Shown piece by piece: positions 53,801 through 64,000 of a DNA stretch of 64,000 bases. The position numbers and the translations under genes are program-made. Numbering within the stretch: the first letter of the stretch is position 1; every line of letters begins with the position of its first letter. Origin of the DNA: Blattamonas nauphoetae (lineage: Eukaryota > Preaxostyla > Oxymonadida); the NCBI GenBank assembly GCA_033064195.1, contig JARBJD010000170.1, positions 1 to 64,000 of the forward strand, written 5' to 3'. The notes under the pieces were generated by a model. That model searched no databases. It was not told where the DNA came from and was given only the letters and a program-made list of their open reading frames with translations.

Positions 53801-54268
53801 GGGCGAAGGAGCCATCTTAAATGGGATTCCAAATCGATGGAATTCGCTGACGAGTCTGTCTTTGTGCGGTCCTCTGAGCGAAACGGCGAGATATTCCCGA
53901 TTTGGCATGAAACGAGTCTGAGCTGATGACTTGACTTGTTCAAGTTGGTCTCCCTGCGAAGGATTTGCTTGTTCCATTTCTTTGTTCTGGCCGAGCTCCC
54001 TTTCAGCTCGTCGGAGGTCGTTGACAGCAATTTGATATGCTGTTCCAACCGATGCGAGTGGGACTGATTCGAGGATCTCGCGGAGTGAGAGAGCAAACGA
54101 CAAGAGAGTTGGAGAGATCGATGCAGTTTGCTGTCCCTCGTCAGGATTGGAGAACATGGCGAGTGTGTCTGCTGAGAGTGGGATATTCGTTTGCGGTTGA
54201 AGGCCGATCTGAAGACGAGCTCGTCGTCTCATGGAGAAAGTGTGGCCTCTCCGATGGAAGGCACTCAC
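50895..54268 (-). pseudogene. Large protein, possibly SPAG17/PF6-like, with frameshifts
   Basis: The longest segment (52727-54268, 513 aa) has helical regions (SFALSLREILESVPLASVGT) and then beta-rich sequence ending DGILRYRNGEKVCWMQIPIE and a Lys-rich stretch. The next segments, in other frames, are ETTTEEAQEVVRRVFTAHFT (52600-52743), ERVVHHADGTRVFHSFAFGD (52130-52200), PDNKHIHFTPVGNVTVD (51880-51930) and ARRVFFTALDGTACWVTART (51500-51560). A charged coil (51350-51420) and a Ser/Pro-rich tail follow. The repeated 'HADGTR'-type beta hairpins recall SPAG17/PF6, a central-pair axonemal protein; I offer this only as a lead. Three or more frame changes are present. Confidence 0.4.
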
Positions 54269-54960
54269 CGACGTCTCAATTGACGCTCAGACTCGCTCGA
54301 CTGTCCGTTTTCCTGTTCCTTTCACTTTCTCATTCCCATTCGCCATGTTCCGCCTTCCTCGCTGGAATGTTTGGTTTGTTAGATCAACAACGATTATTCC
54401 CCCAATCACTGCATAACATCCAGCAAACGGTGTGATAGAATCATCTGTAAAGGTTTCTGTTGTCTGTGCAACTGAAATATCTCCTCCATTTCCACTGGAT
54501 GAGCATGGGTTCATTTGTATTCATCGGCAATGCTAATCGAATGTCAGCTGTGCAGAATGATGTTTCCAGTTGTTTCGTTGAAGTGCTAGATTGGCATGTT
54601 AATTGGATTGGACGTTGCCAATGTTGGACTGGACAATCGACCTCTATTGGACATTCATTTTTAGACTTGCTTCTCTCATCCTCAATTCACTCATTCAATC
54701 ATTTTCACAAAGAAATGACAATAATCACTTAAGAAATAGCGAAATGGAGATAATTTGATCATATTTAGCCAAGTGTGAATCTCGACTTGATCCACCCACA
54801 TTGGACGTCATTGGACGTGACTGGACATTTCGCTGAATTTTTTTTTCTGAAGTCTACACAATTAGTGCATCCCGTTTATTGAGGTTTTGACGAGTCGGCA
54901 AAATTGGACAGTCCAATGGACTGTCCAGTCCTGGACTGTCCAATCGACACCTATTAAGGG
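54269..54960. other. TTGGAC-rich repeat cluster
   Basis: The motif TTGGAC or its inverse GTCCAA occurs repeatedly: near 54610-54660 (GGACTGGACAATCGACCTC), 54795-54830 and 54905-54950 (GGACTGTCCAATCGACACC). The two outer copies share CAATCGAC.CCTATT. This pattern is typical of subterminal repeats of hAT elements, but no clean ends or target duplication were found. Confidence 0.3.
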
Positions 54961-56230
54961 ATTGAGTTACATCCTCATCTCAATTACGGTTTGATGTTCA
55001 CATGTCTCTCTCACTTTTTTTGAATACTAGGCGACCTCGTCTCGGTTTTGAAATACCGTGGGGTCATAAATCGCGACGCAAAGTCAACAGATCTAGAATT
55101 CATTCATTCTTCCCCAGACACAACATCTCTCACCCCACGATTGATATCACCATCGAATCTCTATGCTTGAACTCAAATGTGTGAATTTCTCATTCTAAAT
55201 TCTTCTTTTATTCCTTTCTGTTCCAGCCTTCGTTTCGCATCCTTTCCTCAAAGTTCTGCCTCGATGATACGTGACTTTTCACTGGTGAGATCAACTTACT
55301 TGAGTTTCTTCAATTTATGATGTGGAATCCGATATTCTCTGTATTCAGGTCGCTTCTGCGGCTATGTCAATCGTTGGGATGATCTGTGTGATCATTTATA
55401 TCTTCCCTGTTGTCTTAATCAATGTTTGTTTGCTTCTTCTGCTCATTCTTTCAATTCTTCTCTTCTCATAGCAACTGAGATTCATTGCATGATGACTCCT
55501 CACAATGTGGGGAATGAGTTCTTTTCATTGGAATATGAATCTCTACTGCTCGTATGCACAGATTCATCCTCTACAGTATGTTCTCTTTCATGTTTTTCCT
55601 CATCTTCCAGATATATTTGTCCAAACGCATTGGTGAGCGCTGACCTGCTCGATCACCATTGATTGTGTTCTGGACACGCCTCTGCTCCTGTTTGGAATCA
55701 TCCGCATATTTCCAAAGAATTGCAGTCAAATGCAAGAATTTGTATTCTGGATACCTTGACGGATATTCACAGCAATTGTGATGATTCTTGGTATCATGTT
55801 TAGGTCCACTCTCAACCACACCCAAGCCCTCATCTCCACAAGTATCAACGCTGTGTGTGCTCGAACCAATTCATCAGAGAAGTACCGCGTAACTGTCTTG
55901 GCGGAATCAAAAAGGCTGTCTGTGACTCATCGAACTATTTCTCCAAGGAGTTGGGTTACTGCGGCACAACTCTTCTAACTTCGGGAAACTCAGTGTCGAT
56001 GATGATTCTCTTCACCTCTGTGGTTGATGGTCGGGTCAGTATGTCTTTTGAACGAGATTGTTGTTGACACCTCCGGATGTCCACATTTCTCTTGTTTGTC
56101 ATTCCGCATGCCTCATTCATTTTCTTCTCTCTCATTCCAGTTCTTTCCCGTGTTGGTTATCTGCATCACTCCTCATTGCACATGTTACGATTGTGGCTGC
56201 CCAGCACGTCGTTCACAACAAAGATAAGAA
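54960..56230 (+). other. Candidate intron-rich small membrane protein gene
   Basis: Plausible exons: LRFASFPQSSASMIRDFSL joined over a GTGAGA...TTCAG intron to VASAAAMSIVGMICVIIYIF (a membrane helix, 55350-55425); MFSFMFFLIFQIYLSKRIG (55575-55635) with donor GTGAGC; AIVMILGIM (55770-55800); and a Cys-containing segment CVCSNQFIREVPRNCLGGIK, then VCDSSNYFSKELGYCGTTLL (55850-56035). Several short hydrophobic helices around a Cys-rich loop recall tetraspanins, but the diagnostic CCG is absent and not all junctions work. The gene boundaries are uncertain. Confidence 0.3.
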
Positions 56231-56834
56231 TGAATAAACTGCAGCGGCGTTTTTATATTCATGGGAGGAAAGGAACATATCGGCCCAACTAACAAGATAT
56301 CAGCAAGAATTCGAGATCTCACATCAACAGTACAGATCCTCGCAAAGTTGTAAACTGAAATATCTTTTTCTTTCAATTGGTTTTATTTGGGGTGCATTTC
56401 ATGTACACAACGACAAATCGTTCATTTAACAATCCCTGCGGAGAAAATATGTTCGGAGCCAAATAACCAATATCATGGGTCAGATCTCTCATCGCCCAAA
56501 TAGGAGACTGGACATTGGACTGGACAATCCCACCTCGACTGGACACAGCTTAACAGGCCAAGTGCTAGACATCTTTTTCATGCTTTTCGTGTTCGTTCTG
56601 TTGTCTTGAAGTCCTTCTTGGCTTTCTTTATCCTGATCTCCAGACTCGTCCTCCATCATGATAGCGGAATAATCTGGCTCCAGAAAGGATGTAGTCTATA
56701 TCCAATACCCCATAGTCATGATACGTTGGATCAGCTCTTCCCCTTCGTTTCATAAAAGTGAGATCTGGTCGATCGAAATCTGGTTCATCATCCCAAAGAG
56801 TAACTCGAACAATGTGTAGTTGACTATGTTTGTC
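56231..56834. other. Spacer with one more TTGGAC cluster
   Basis: Near 56505-56545 the sequence GACTGGACATTGGACTGGAC resembles the cluster at 54.6-54.95 kb. No gene is seen. Confidence 0.3.
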
Positions 56835-57176
56835 CTATGTGACTGATGATCGTAAAAGCCACTGAGATGACGATGAAACATTACAATCATGGTAAATGGA
56901 GAAAATGCGAACCTGAAGATGTGAATCGGCAAAGAAAATGAACAAAGAAATATTCTTTGTTTCTTCGCAAAAATCTGGGAAAAGACAAAACATGCGAGAG
57001 ATTTTGACTCGTGAAGGGCAGAAAGTCTGATCTCGTCCTGACAACAAGAGTGGTTTCCACGGTGACAACGATCGAGACATTTGAGAGATGGACAGATGAA
57101 TAGAAGAGACTGGCAATGGATTTGAAAGAAATATTAACAATATATCCAAAAACATCAGACAGATTGCAGGTTTCAT
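56835..57176 (-). other. Candidate first exon of a secreted protein
   Basis: The minus-strand frame starts with a convincing signal peptide (MKPAICLMFLDILLIFLSN) and continues for about 80 residues (WKPLLLSGRDQTFCPSRVKI, NISLFIFFADSHLQ). A GTTCGC donor is possible after SHLQ, with further coding toward 56750. No family recognised. Confidence 0.3.
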
Positions 57177-57872
57177 CGGTTGATCGTGAGAAGTTGGTTT
57201 GACAATCTGAAAAGAGGGATTGTTTGATGATATCGCGTCTTTGAGGAACTAGTGGCGGAAAGAGGCTAATACATCCGAATGAGAACGGTCAGAAGACATA
57301 AGAACGGATATTGAGAGAATGGAGGAAGAAAAAAGAAAAGATGGGTCGGATCAACGCAAAATGTGATCTGATGAAGAGATAAGGTTTTGCCCCACAAAAC
57401 TGCTTGAATATAATGAAAGAAATGCTTTGCAACAATAAAATGAGGGTGTTAATTCTGTACAAAACTAGCTCATACAGAAATTCAAAGGTTGTGGACTGAT
57501 CAATGTGATCACGCTATTATCCCTGACCATTCAGTTCCATTCGATTTTTGAAGGCGACATATCAATTCCGGATGTTCGCAGTCTTTATTCTGTCATTTTC
57601 TCGTTTCATTCATGGAGTAGACTGTCCAATTTTGTAGAATCTGCCGAAACAAGGTCTCTCTGTCAAATGTCAAATCAAACGGGTTTTTCCAAACAAATGA
57701 TCAAAAAACCATCAAGACTACTTCTAAGGGCGAGATCAAGGTTCCCACTTCACGAATCACCTTTATTTCGGAAAATTTCTAAAACATGAAGAGGACCACG
57801 GTGATTGGTGAAATGAAGGATTAATCGACAAGAGGGGTTAGCAGAGTTGAAAAATGTCCAATTCTGGGGGTT
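57177..57872. other. No feature recognised
   Basis: A/T-rich spacer with short inconsistent frames. Confidence 0.4.
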
Positions 57873-57924
57873 GATCGAATTGGCCAATGGGCTTTCCAAT
57901 TGACTTCAATTGGTCAATTCGATC
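57873..57924. repeat. Inverted repeat upstream of the hAT transposase
   Basis: GATCGAATTGGCCAAT and ATTGGTCAATTCGATC form a near-perfect hairpin (one mismatch) with a 20-base loop. It overlaps the start of the transposase frame and may be a subterminal element of the transposon. Confidence 0.6.
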
Positions 57925-59794
57925 AAAAATTGTTCCCAGTCCTCCAATTCACCGTCTGTCATGAGATTTTTGGTGAAAATTTGTTTCAAGAGAAATTTTC
58001 GCAAAAAATCACATGCGAACCAGAATCACCTCCTGCGTCAAAAGAATCAATACCACCGATCCAGAAGAAGAAAAGAGAAGAATCTACACCTTCTCCACCT
58101 CATTCTGCACATCACTACGATGTTTGGAAGGTGAAAACAGGTGAGGATGACAATTCTGATGTCCTTTCAAACTTCATGTTCTCTGATGAGGGTGCCCTAT
58201 GCAGAATCTGTTCGCAGTTTTACTGCACAGATTTTGTTGGGAACCGGAAATACGTGAAGATACCCGGTGATCCTCGTTATCCATCCAATCTCAGATCACA
58301 CCTGAAGTCTCAAAGGCATATACATGCCTGTGAACAATCAACACTGTGTGACTTCCCATCCCCGCCAATCGAAAAAGAATCACTGGGTATGGTTCAAGTT
58401 GTGCCACAATGATTTCTGGATGATTGGTTCGTGGCCAAGAATAATCTTTCGAATCCCATGTTCGAACAACTCGTCCGTCATTTCGACAGTCGAAGCCGTC
58501 CTGTCCAAAACACATCTGTAATCTCTTCACGATACCATTATCGTTCACTCATCAGGGATCTTGACAACAATTTCACTCAGAAGCATGTGGACGCGATCAA
58601 TAAGGCTGAAATGTTTGCTATTTTGGTGGACGCAGGTGTTGATTCATGCGGGACGAAATTGTTTTCTGTTCTTCTTCCGTACATCGTCAACAATGAGATT
58701 CGCACAATCCACTGTGGACTATCCGATCTCCATTGTGCTGCAACTGGACTTGTGCAATTCACTAAACTTCAGAAACTCATCTCTTTCCATTGTTCACCCC
58801 ACCAAGTTCAACTGGCAATCAAACAAGGTCTTTCCGCAACGACACATGAATATGGGAAAATATGGAAAATTGTGAATCTTGTTTGTATCTGGATTTACAA
58901 TTCAGGACCTCGGAAGGAAGCATTGCGTGATCAACAGAGGCTACTCTCACTTTCAACAAACAAAATCTCGGTTCCGAACGAGACTCGATGGATTAGCAAA
59001 TATCGTTGTTGTCGCGATGAGCAGCTGGTGAATCGAATCTGTGATCGTTTCTTTCAACCAAAACTCTCGGCTCTAACATCGATTCTCCAAATATTCTCGT
59101 CGCTGGCCACGAAGCTCCAACATCATTCGATCACATTCCCACAGATGATACAGGCTCACCAAGTCGCTATCGATGCAATCCAAATTTTCAGTTCAGAACA
59201 CTTTTTCGAGCATCTAGCGCAAGATGAATCAACTACTCTTCGTGGGGAATTCGAGATTATTCGTGCTCTTTTGGAAACGGAACTGAGTAGCAGATTGGAG
59301 ATACCAATAATTCTAAAAAACTTTGCAATTTTAGATCCCATGTTCTCTCCACCACAGCAACCATTTGATGTTGGTGAAGAAGTTTACGCGAATCTCCGTT
59401 CCTATTTTTCCTCTCATTTTCAAGGGATATCTTTCGAATCACTCCTCATGGAGTGGGAACTCTTCTGTGGCGATCTAACCTCTCCCAAGTTGGAGCATCA
59501 TCCATTCACCAATGTACTGATTGATTTGGGCTTTCCAAAGATGAATCTTTCACTGTATTACAGATTTTGGCTCGAATTGCTCGAACAATCGTGGTTACAA
59601 CAATACCCGTTGAGGCAAGCTTCAGCCTCATTCGGTGGATGGAGACAGTACTGCGTTCTCGTCTTCTCACCGATCATCATTCTCCAGATGATTTCTTTGA
59701 TTTGGCTGAAAACTGGATTCAACATCACTACATCACTCAAACACGGAATTCCACGAAACAAGCTCTGGAGGAGGCTTTTTCTGACAGTGACTAG
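57900..59794 (+). pseudogene. hAT-family transposase with N-terminal zinc finger
   Basis: The first segment (57900-58412) ends in a zinc-finger-like region, ALCRICSQFYC, GDPRYPSNLRSHLKSQRHIH, as in TTF/BED-type fingers of hAT enzymes. An in-frame TGA (58410-58412) is followed in the same frame by the catalytic body (58413-59560: MFAILVDAGVDSCGTKLFSV, KLISFHCSPHQVQLAIKQG, VPNETRWISKYRCCRDEQL). The C-terminal dimerisation segment is in another frame (59567-59794: VVTTIPVEASFSLIRWMETV), so one frameshift lies near 59560. Transposition by this enzyme uses 8-bp target duplications (family knowledge). I could not find clean terminal repeats around it. Confidence 0.75.
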
Positions 59795-60849
59795 TCATCC
59801 TGATTCTCATCTCACCCAGTTTACTCCATTCTTCTCTTCGACAACATTTTGACACTTTCACACATAATAAAGAAGTGGAATTGTACCAATGGAAGATAAA
59901 TTACGAGTATCTCGCGTTTCTTTGGAAACTGTTGAGAAAAAACAAATGGTCTCTCAATTGGTGATTTCACAAGTCTGGGGATTAGTCTCGTTTTCTGATT
60001 TGGATTCTCTCTCGAACCGGGGTGTAGATGAAGGATTGGTGGAAAATCCACTCTCTTGCCAACTCGAAGAAATCAGAAGGGTTCAGCATGACGAATACAT
60101 CTTTGAATAGAAAGTGCGGAGATATCGGGTTCTGAAAAGTGAACAAAAACAGCGTAGAAAATGGATCAGATTGGTGAGACAACTTTCGACATAAATTGAG
60201 AATCTGTTTCCACTAGAACATACATCGTCTTCTCTAGATACATGCGGATGAGAGAGGGTATCTTCAGAAACAGGATGTCTTCAAACATTCTCTGATTGGA
60301 TCAGTCAAGTCAATTGTCGTGTCAAGAATCAACGCCATGTCAATAAGTCACGATCTGTGAAGCAGAAATCAAAAATTGAAAGTGCCTCTTATCGCCCAAA
60401 AGGAAAATGCACAATGATTTTGTACCTTTTTTGTGGTCATTTCTTCACGAACCATCAGACAAACCAAACTGTGTGTTTTTTGGAGAATAAGGAAAACTGG
60501 CGTTTAGTCATCCGTTTCACACCGAAGCTCTTGAGGAAGACCATTGCTGTCATTTTTTCATTTGAGTACCACGGATTGTCCCGTGTGATCTTGTCAATTT
60601 CTGAATATCTTCTTTTTCTTCGAATTCTCCAAGTTCAGTCTCACCCGAGGCTGAATCAAAGCCGAACACTTTGCACACGAGCTCGAGCTTGAGTGAAATG
60701 CAGAGTTTCGTCTGGGAAAGCGTCCTTATCAACTTTTTCCTGAACATTTTAAGGAAAATGTGAGGTAAAAAGCAATACATGTCGAGGATTGCCGGAGTAG
60801 ACATCCCATAAAAATACCCCTATGAGTTTGATCTCGATCAATCAATCAT
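59795..60849. other. Spacer, no gene seen
   Basis: Short frames on both strands, none with a recognisable domain. It probably contains more transposon debris between the hAT and pogo remnants. Confidence 0.35.
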
Positions 60850-61455
60850 GTTGGACGACTCAAAGAAAGGCGGATTCAACTTTGCTGTTTTTGTTCGATG
60901 GGCTGACCGAGTTTTAATTCAGTCTGTCAATGAGCAAAGTTGAACATCTAGAATCCTCGATCATTTGCAATGCTGCTCGTGGATAATGCCAGCTTCCATC
61001 TTGGCGAGTCTGCAAGAAACTCCATCGACTCTCGCAACCTCAGCATCCAGAGTCTTCTTCCCAACGCTACTCACTTCCAACAGCCTTTAGATTGTATCAC
61101 GATCGGCTTGTTGAAGAGAACCATGTCCACATCTCACATGGCGAAATGCATGGAAAATCTCGGAGAAACAATAGAATCAATACACATGGCATACACATAA
61201 GCAAGATCGCCAACTGGTCACTGCAAACCATAAGAACAATCAACGAGAAGATTGTTCGACATATTTTAAACCATGTCTCTGTTGATTCGTCAGACACGAT
61301 CGAGCTAATGTCCAATATCACCCCTCCACTTCCATCTCACACTGATCCCATTGATCAAGTCTCCACATATCTTATTCTCCCAATTCGGAATTCTATGTTT
61401 CTTCATTCACCACTTCAACTTTCACGATCAGGTTGTGTTTTCCTAATGTGAATGT
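60850..61455 (+). pseudogene. Pogo/DDE_1 transposase fragment
   Basis: Only the catalytic half is visible: FNFAVFVRWADRVLIQSVNE, then MLLVDNASFHLGESARNSI with the second catalytic Asp, and LLPNATHFQQPLDCITIGLL with the third. A downstream frame adds LQTIRTINEKIVRHILNHVS. At least two frame changes are present and the N-terminal DNA-binding region is missing. It is more decayed than, and not closely similar to, the pogo element at 10.8-12.4 kb. Confidence 0.65.
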
Positions 61456-61899
61456 TGAAGTTTACGAATTCTGGGCGACTAGCTTTTTTCAAGCAGACTG
61501 TCCAATTTCCCAAAAAAGTCCAACAACTGTTTTCAACTCAAAATACAAGGAGATTAACGTTTTTCACCCTTTTTTTGATTTTTTTCACATCGGTGAGAAT
61601 CATCTGAGCTCAAATCTGGAAGATGTCAAACTATGGGTTTGATCGTACTATTTGATGGTTAACACGTCGTCTGAACGTCATTTTTCCCTCGTTAAGTATC
61701 AGGAATCCCTCGAGTAGGCACAGATACTTCTCAAAATCAAGAAACTCTCCAAGGAATCGCTTCCCTTCCCATTGAAAAGTCTAGACCATTCTTATTGCCT
61801 TCAATTTCAGCTTTTGTCATCCGTTTCCCTCATGTTTTTGTTTTTCTCAATTGTTTCAAAAGAATTTGTAAAAATAAATGAAATCCGTGAGATGTCGTC
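61456..61899. other. No feature recognised
   Basis: A/T-rich spacer. Near 61488 GACTGTCCAATTTCCC resembles GACTGTCCAATTTTG near 57621, in the same orientation. Confidence 0.3.
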
Positions 61900-62275
61900 T
61901 CAGGCAATTTTGACATCGCTTAGACTCTCGCCCATCTCAATTTGATGTGATCGGCCCTTCTTTTCACCTCTGTTCGAATACGACATGCAGGAGAACTCAC
62001 ATATTGACAAAATAATGCTGGTCCAATAATAATGATGATGATTGTGGAACGATAAAAAAGTCCAGAATCGAGAGTCGATTGGATCTCGCCTTGGCTCGAA
62101 AAAGGACGAAAAGACGATGTGGACAAAGATGAAAGAAATGCTGTGAAAAGCGAGTGGATGAAAATGACAAAGAAAACATGTGAAGTGGGAAGTGGATCTC
62201 TGTTTTGGCAGAGATATCAACAAAATGAAACGAGCAGAACGAAGATTCCAGATGATCAACGAGATGACAACACAA
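61900..62275 (-). other. Candidate terminal exons of a membrane protein
   Basis: The minus strand encodes IIIIIIGPALFCQY, a membrane-like helix near 62010-62050. A basic tail follows (RIRTEVKRRADHIKLRWARV, or in the next frame NRGEKKGRSHQIEMGESLSD, ending at 61900). Splice sites are possible but not decisive. Confidence 0.25.
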
Positions 62276-62817
62276 CCAAATGAAGGGTGATCGCGATGTC
62301 TCTCAAACCATGAAATGAAGAGATCGTGTGATGAACGGAATTCTGGAGCTCAAATTACGAACACCAATCTCTCCCAACACAGATCGAGCGAGGGAGGAGA
62401 ATGGTGGAAAAAAGACGAATGAGGAAAACGAGCACAAGAGTGAATGAGTGGCCGAGAGGGGGACATGAATGTGCTCGTTTGAGAATGAATGCGATCTGTG
62501 ATTTTGAGTTGGTGAGTCGATCGCTTTTGGTGAAGCGAGTGGTCGGCACAATCTGGAGCGAGACAAGACTCTTTCTGAGAAACGAGTCCAACTCAGTCCA
62601 GACTGACCAGAGTGAGATGAGTAGTAATGTTGGACAAACGAAGAGAGGATGGATTGAGCGTCCAACAGAGGCTCGCATGGATGGTGTGACCTCGTCTGAG
62701 GCGTGTTTATGGTTGTGTGTGAGTGGGTGTTTGTGAGAATTGTGACGTGGTTGGAAGTGATGTGAATAAGAAGAAATATCGATGGTGAGGAGAGAACGAT
62801 GACAATCAAGCGATGAG
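62276..62817. other. Intergenic, no gene seen
   Basis: Opposing frames exist on both strands, neither with a recognisable domain. This is the 3' flank of the pseudokinase gene. Confidence 0.4.
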
Positions 62818-64000
62818 TCAAGCATTCAGTTCCACCTGATTCTGTTGTGTTTGGTTGTCGCTGAACAGAGACGACGATTCCAGCGACGAGATCAGATCTT
62901 GAAGTGTCGGTCGATCATCCGGCTTCAGCGACAGACACTTCTCAATCACAATCATCAACTCCATTCCCATCGATCGGTCCGTGCACGGCTGGAATCCCGT
63001 TCCAAGCAGACGCTGAGCGTTTGTCGAGTCCACTTCTCCAAAAGGAACACTCTCCGTTTCCAGTTCCCAGAGAATCAGCCCCAAACTGAACACCGCCGCT
63101 TTCTCTGCCGACACCTTCTCTTTCCCTTCGTAGATCTCCGGCGCTTGCCACCGCTTCCCCTCGTGACCCTCGCCGAGGGGCTCAAGCCCTAAAAAAGACT
63201 GCGTCGAATTCTGTGTTGGCACCGCCGCCTTCTCTTCAGTCTGCAGCATCACCCTGTTCGAGCTGTCCAGAAGAATCGTGTGAGGCGAGATCCGACTCAG
63301 CGCTGTGAAGTTCTCGAAGTTCTGCCGCATTCGCTCCGCCAACTTCGCCAGTTCAACCGACATCCGCTGCTTCTCCTCTTTCGCCAGCTTCACCTGCTGC
63401 CGATGCAGCCTGTTGAACAGCGTGTCGTTCGTAAAGACGATCGTTGTCTCTTGCTCGTCACCAAACCGAATCACTTTTCGAGTTTCAACAAATCCAACCG
63501 GATCAATACCTCCTCTTTGAGGGGGAACGACATCCATTGATTTGGCTTGATCGAAAGCGTTGTCCGGTGCCTTCACGAGATTGGCGGAGGTGGAGTGGTT
63601 TTGGTAGGAAAGAGTGTCGTTGTCGAGTGTGTCGATTTTGAAGACGATTTCAGCATCATCGAGTTCCTTGTTTTGGGTTGACAACTTTTCAGCGTTCTGT
63701 TTCTTGTTTCGACGACAGATGAAAACAATCACCAGAATCACGAAGAAGGCAAAGAGGAGGACACTCGCAGAGATGATCAGAGGAAGAATCCAGTTCTTGT
63801 GTTCCGAGAATTGCGACTTCCGCTCGTCCGAAGCACTCAGCTTCACCATCACCGACGTCGACGTCCGATCATCCGACCCAAACACAAGTCGTGCTCGCCA
63901 TTCCATTTTCGATTCCAGTTGCGATAGTGCTTCTTCCGACAGTGTGATCGTCATCGACGATTCGGTCCAGTCGACAGTGTTCGATGACGAGAGAGCGATG
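62818..64000 (-). CDS. Membrane-anchored pseudokinase, C-terminal part (5' end outside window)
   Basis: The frame is open to the window edge, so this is a partial gene of at least 394 codons. It begins in an extracellular, beta-rich region (SMTITLSEEALSQLE, RLVFGSDDRTSTSVMVKLSA). A single membrane helix follows (WILPLIISASVLLFAFFVIL, then VFICRRNKK). The cytoplasmic part has a kinase-like fold. The region equivalent to HRDLKP.NILLD reads SRISPHTILLDSSNRVMLQ, without the catalytic Asp, and no DFG follows. The APE motif (WQAPEIYEG), the subdomain IX segment (VFSLGLILWELETESVPFGE) and the DDRPTLQDLI motif are kept. It is therefore a catalytically dead, receptor-like kinase homologue, of a type abundant in oxymonads. 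The role is presumably adhesion or signalling at the surface (inference). Confidence 0.85.
   Translation of the reverse strand, partial: IALSSSNTVDWTESSMTITLSEEALSQLESKMEWRARLVFGSDDRTSTSVMVKLSASDERKSQFSEHKNWILPLIISASVLLFAFFVILVIVFICRRNKKQNAEKLSTQNKELDDAEIVFKIDTLDNDTLSYQNHSTSANLVKAPDNAFDQAKSMDVVPPQRGGIDPVGFVETRKVIRFGDEQETTIVFTNDTLFNRLHRQQVKLAKEEKQRMSVELAKLAERMRQNFENFTALSRISPHTILLDSSNRVMLQTEEKAAVPTQNSTQSFLGLEPLGEGHEGKRWQAPEIYEGKEKVSAEKAAVFSLGLILWELETESVPFGEVDSTNAQRLLGTGFQPCTDRSMGMELMIVIEKCLSLKPDDRPTLQDLISSLESSSLFSDNQTQQNQVELNA

Noticed and set aside
1-64000. Virus-derived elements (integrase, capsid, packaging ATPase, reverse transcriptase)
   Set aside because: I looked for their hallmark motifs in the longer frames and saw none convincing. 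The mobile DNA recognised here is of DNA-transposon type.

Overview
The window looks like nuclear DNA of an anaerobic flagellate, most likely an oxymonad (Preaxostyla) close to Blattamonas. Evidence: short spliceosomal introns, A/T-rich spacers, long coiled-coil and PAS/TmcB-like membrane genes, a membrane-anchored kinase-like protein, and an expanded lineage-specific family of about 357 aa helical (armadillo-like) proteins. The organism assignment rests on family recognition from memory, not on a search.

Bases 1-27,200 are an array of that family, here called the FLNW family after its 'FLNW' N-terminal signature. I count nine copies on both strands: three uninterrupted (627-1700, 3909-4982, 26050-27123), one full-length but with its normal ATG replaced (13405-14478), two with one frameshift each (16570-17644, 17699-18764), two split by DNA transposons (7407-10768, 20243-21685) and one C-terminal stub (12975-13154). 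Much older remnants lie at 5140-5331, 6012-7045 and perhaps 18840-18950. Copies share non-coding flanks, a 38-bp minisatellite and a promoter-proximal motif, ACCCATAACGA, just before the start codon. They therefore seem to spread as cassettes.

The array is also a transposon sink: a mariner element carrying a nested hAT (7471-9759), a pogo-like element with a nearly complete transposase (10815-12401), a 355-bp mariner-type MITE (20367-20721), and a 3.19-kb hAT-ended element (22743-25932) that carries a cysteine-rich/coiled-coil gene relic instead of a visible transposase.

Bases 28,673-35,800 form a compact block of four intact genes on the minus strand: a CAMKK-like protein kinase (8 exons, CaaX-like end), a secreted GH13 alpha-amylase (2 exons), a cyclin-like protein, and a long coiled-coil protein (3 exons). 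The spliced reading frames close exactly, and the introns mostly use yeast-like GTNTG donors.

Bases 35,900-57,800 are mostly decaying genes: a second 355-bp mariner MITE, a tandemly duplicated coiled-coil gene, a TmcB-like multi-membrane gene, a possible SPAG17/PF6-like axonemal gene, and poorly resolved intron-rich fragments. Bases 57,873-61,455 hold a hAT transposase and a pogo/DDE_1 fragment. The right edge (62,818-64,000) is the C-terminal part of a membrane-anchored pseudokinase that continues beyond the window. I saw no convincing virus-derived element.
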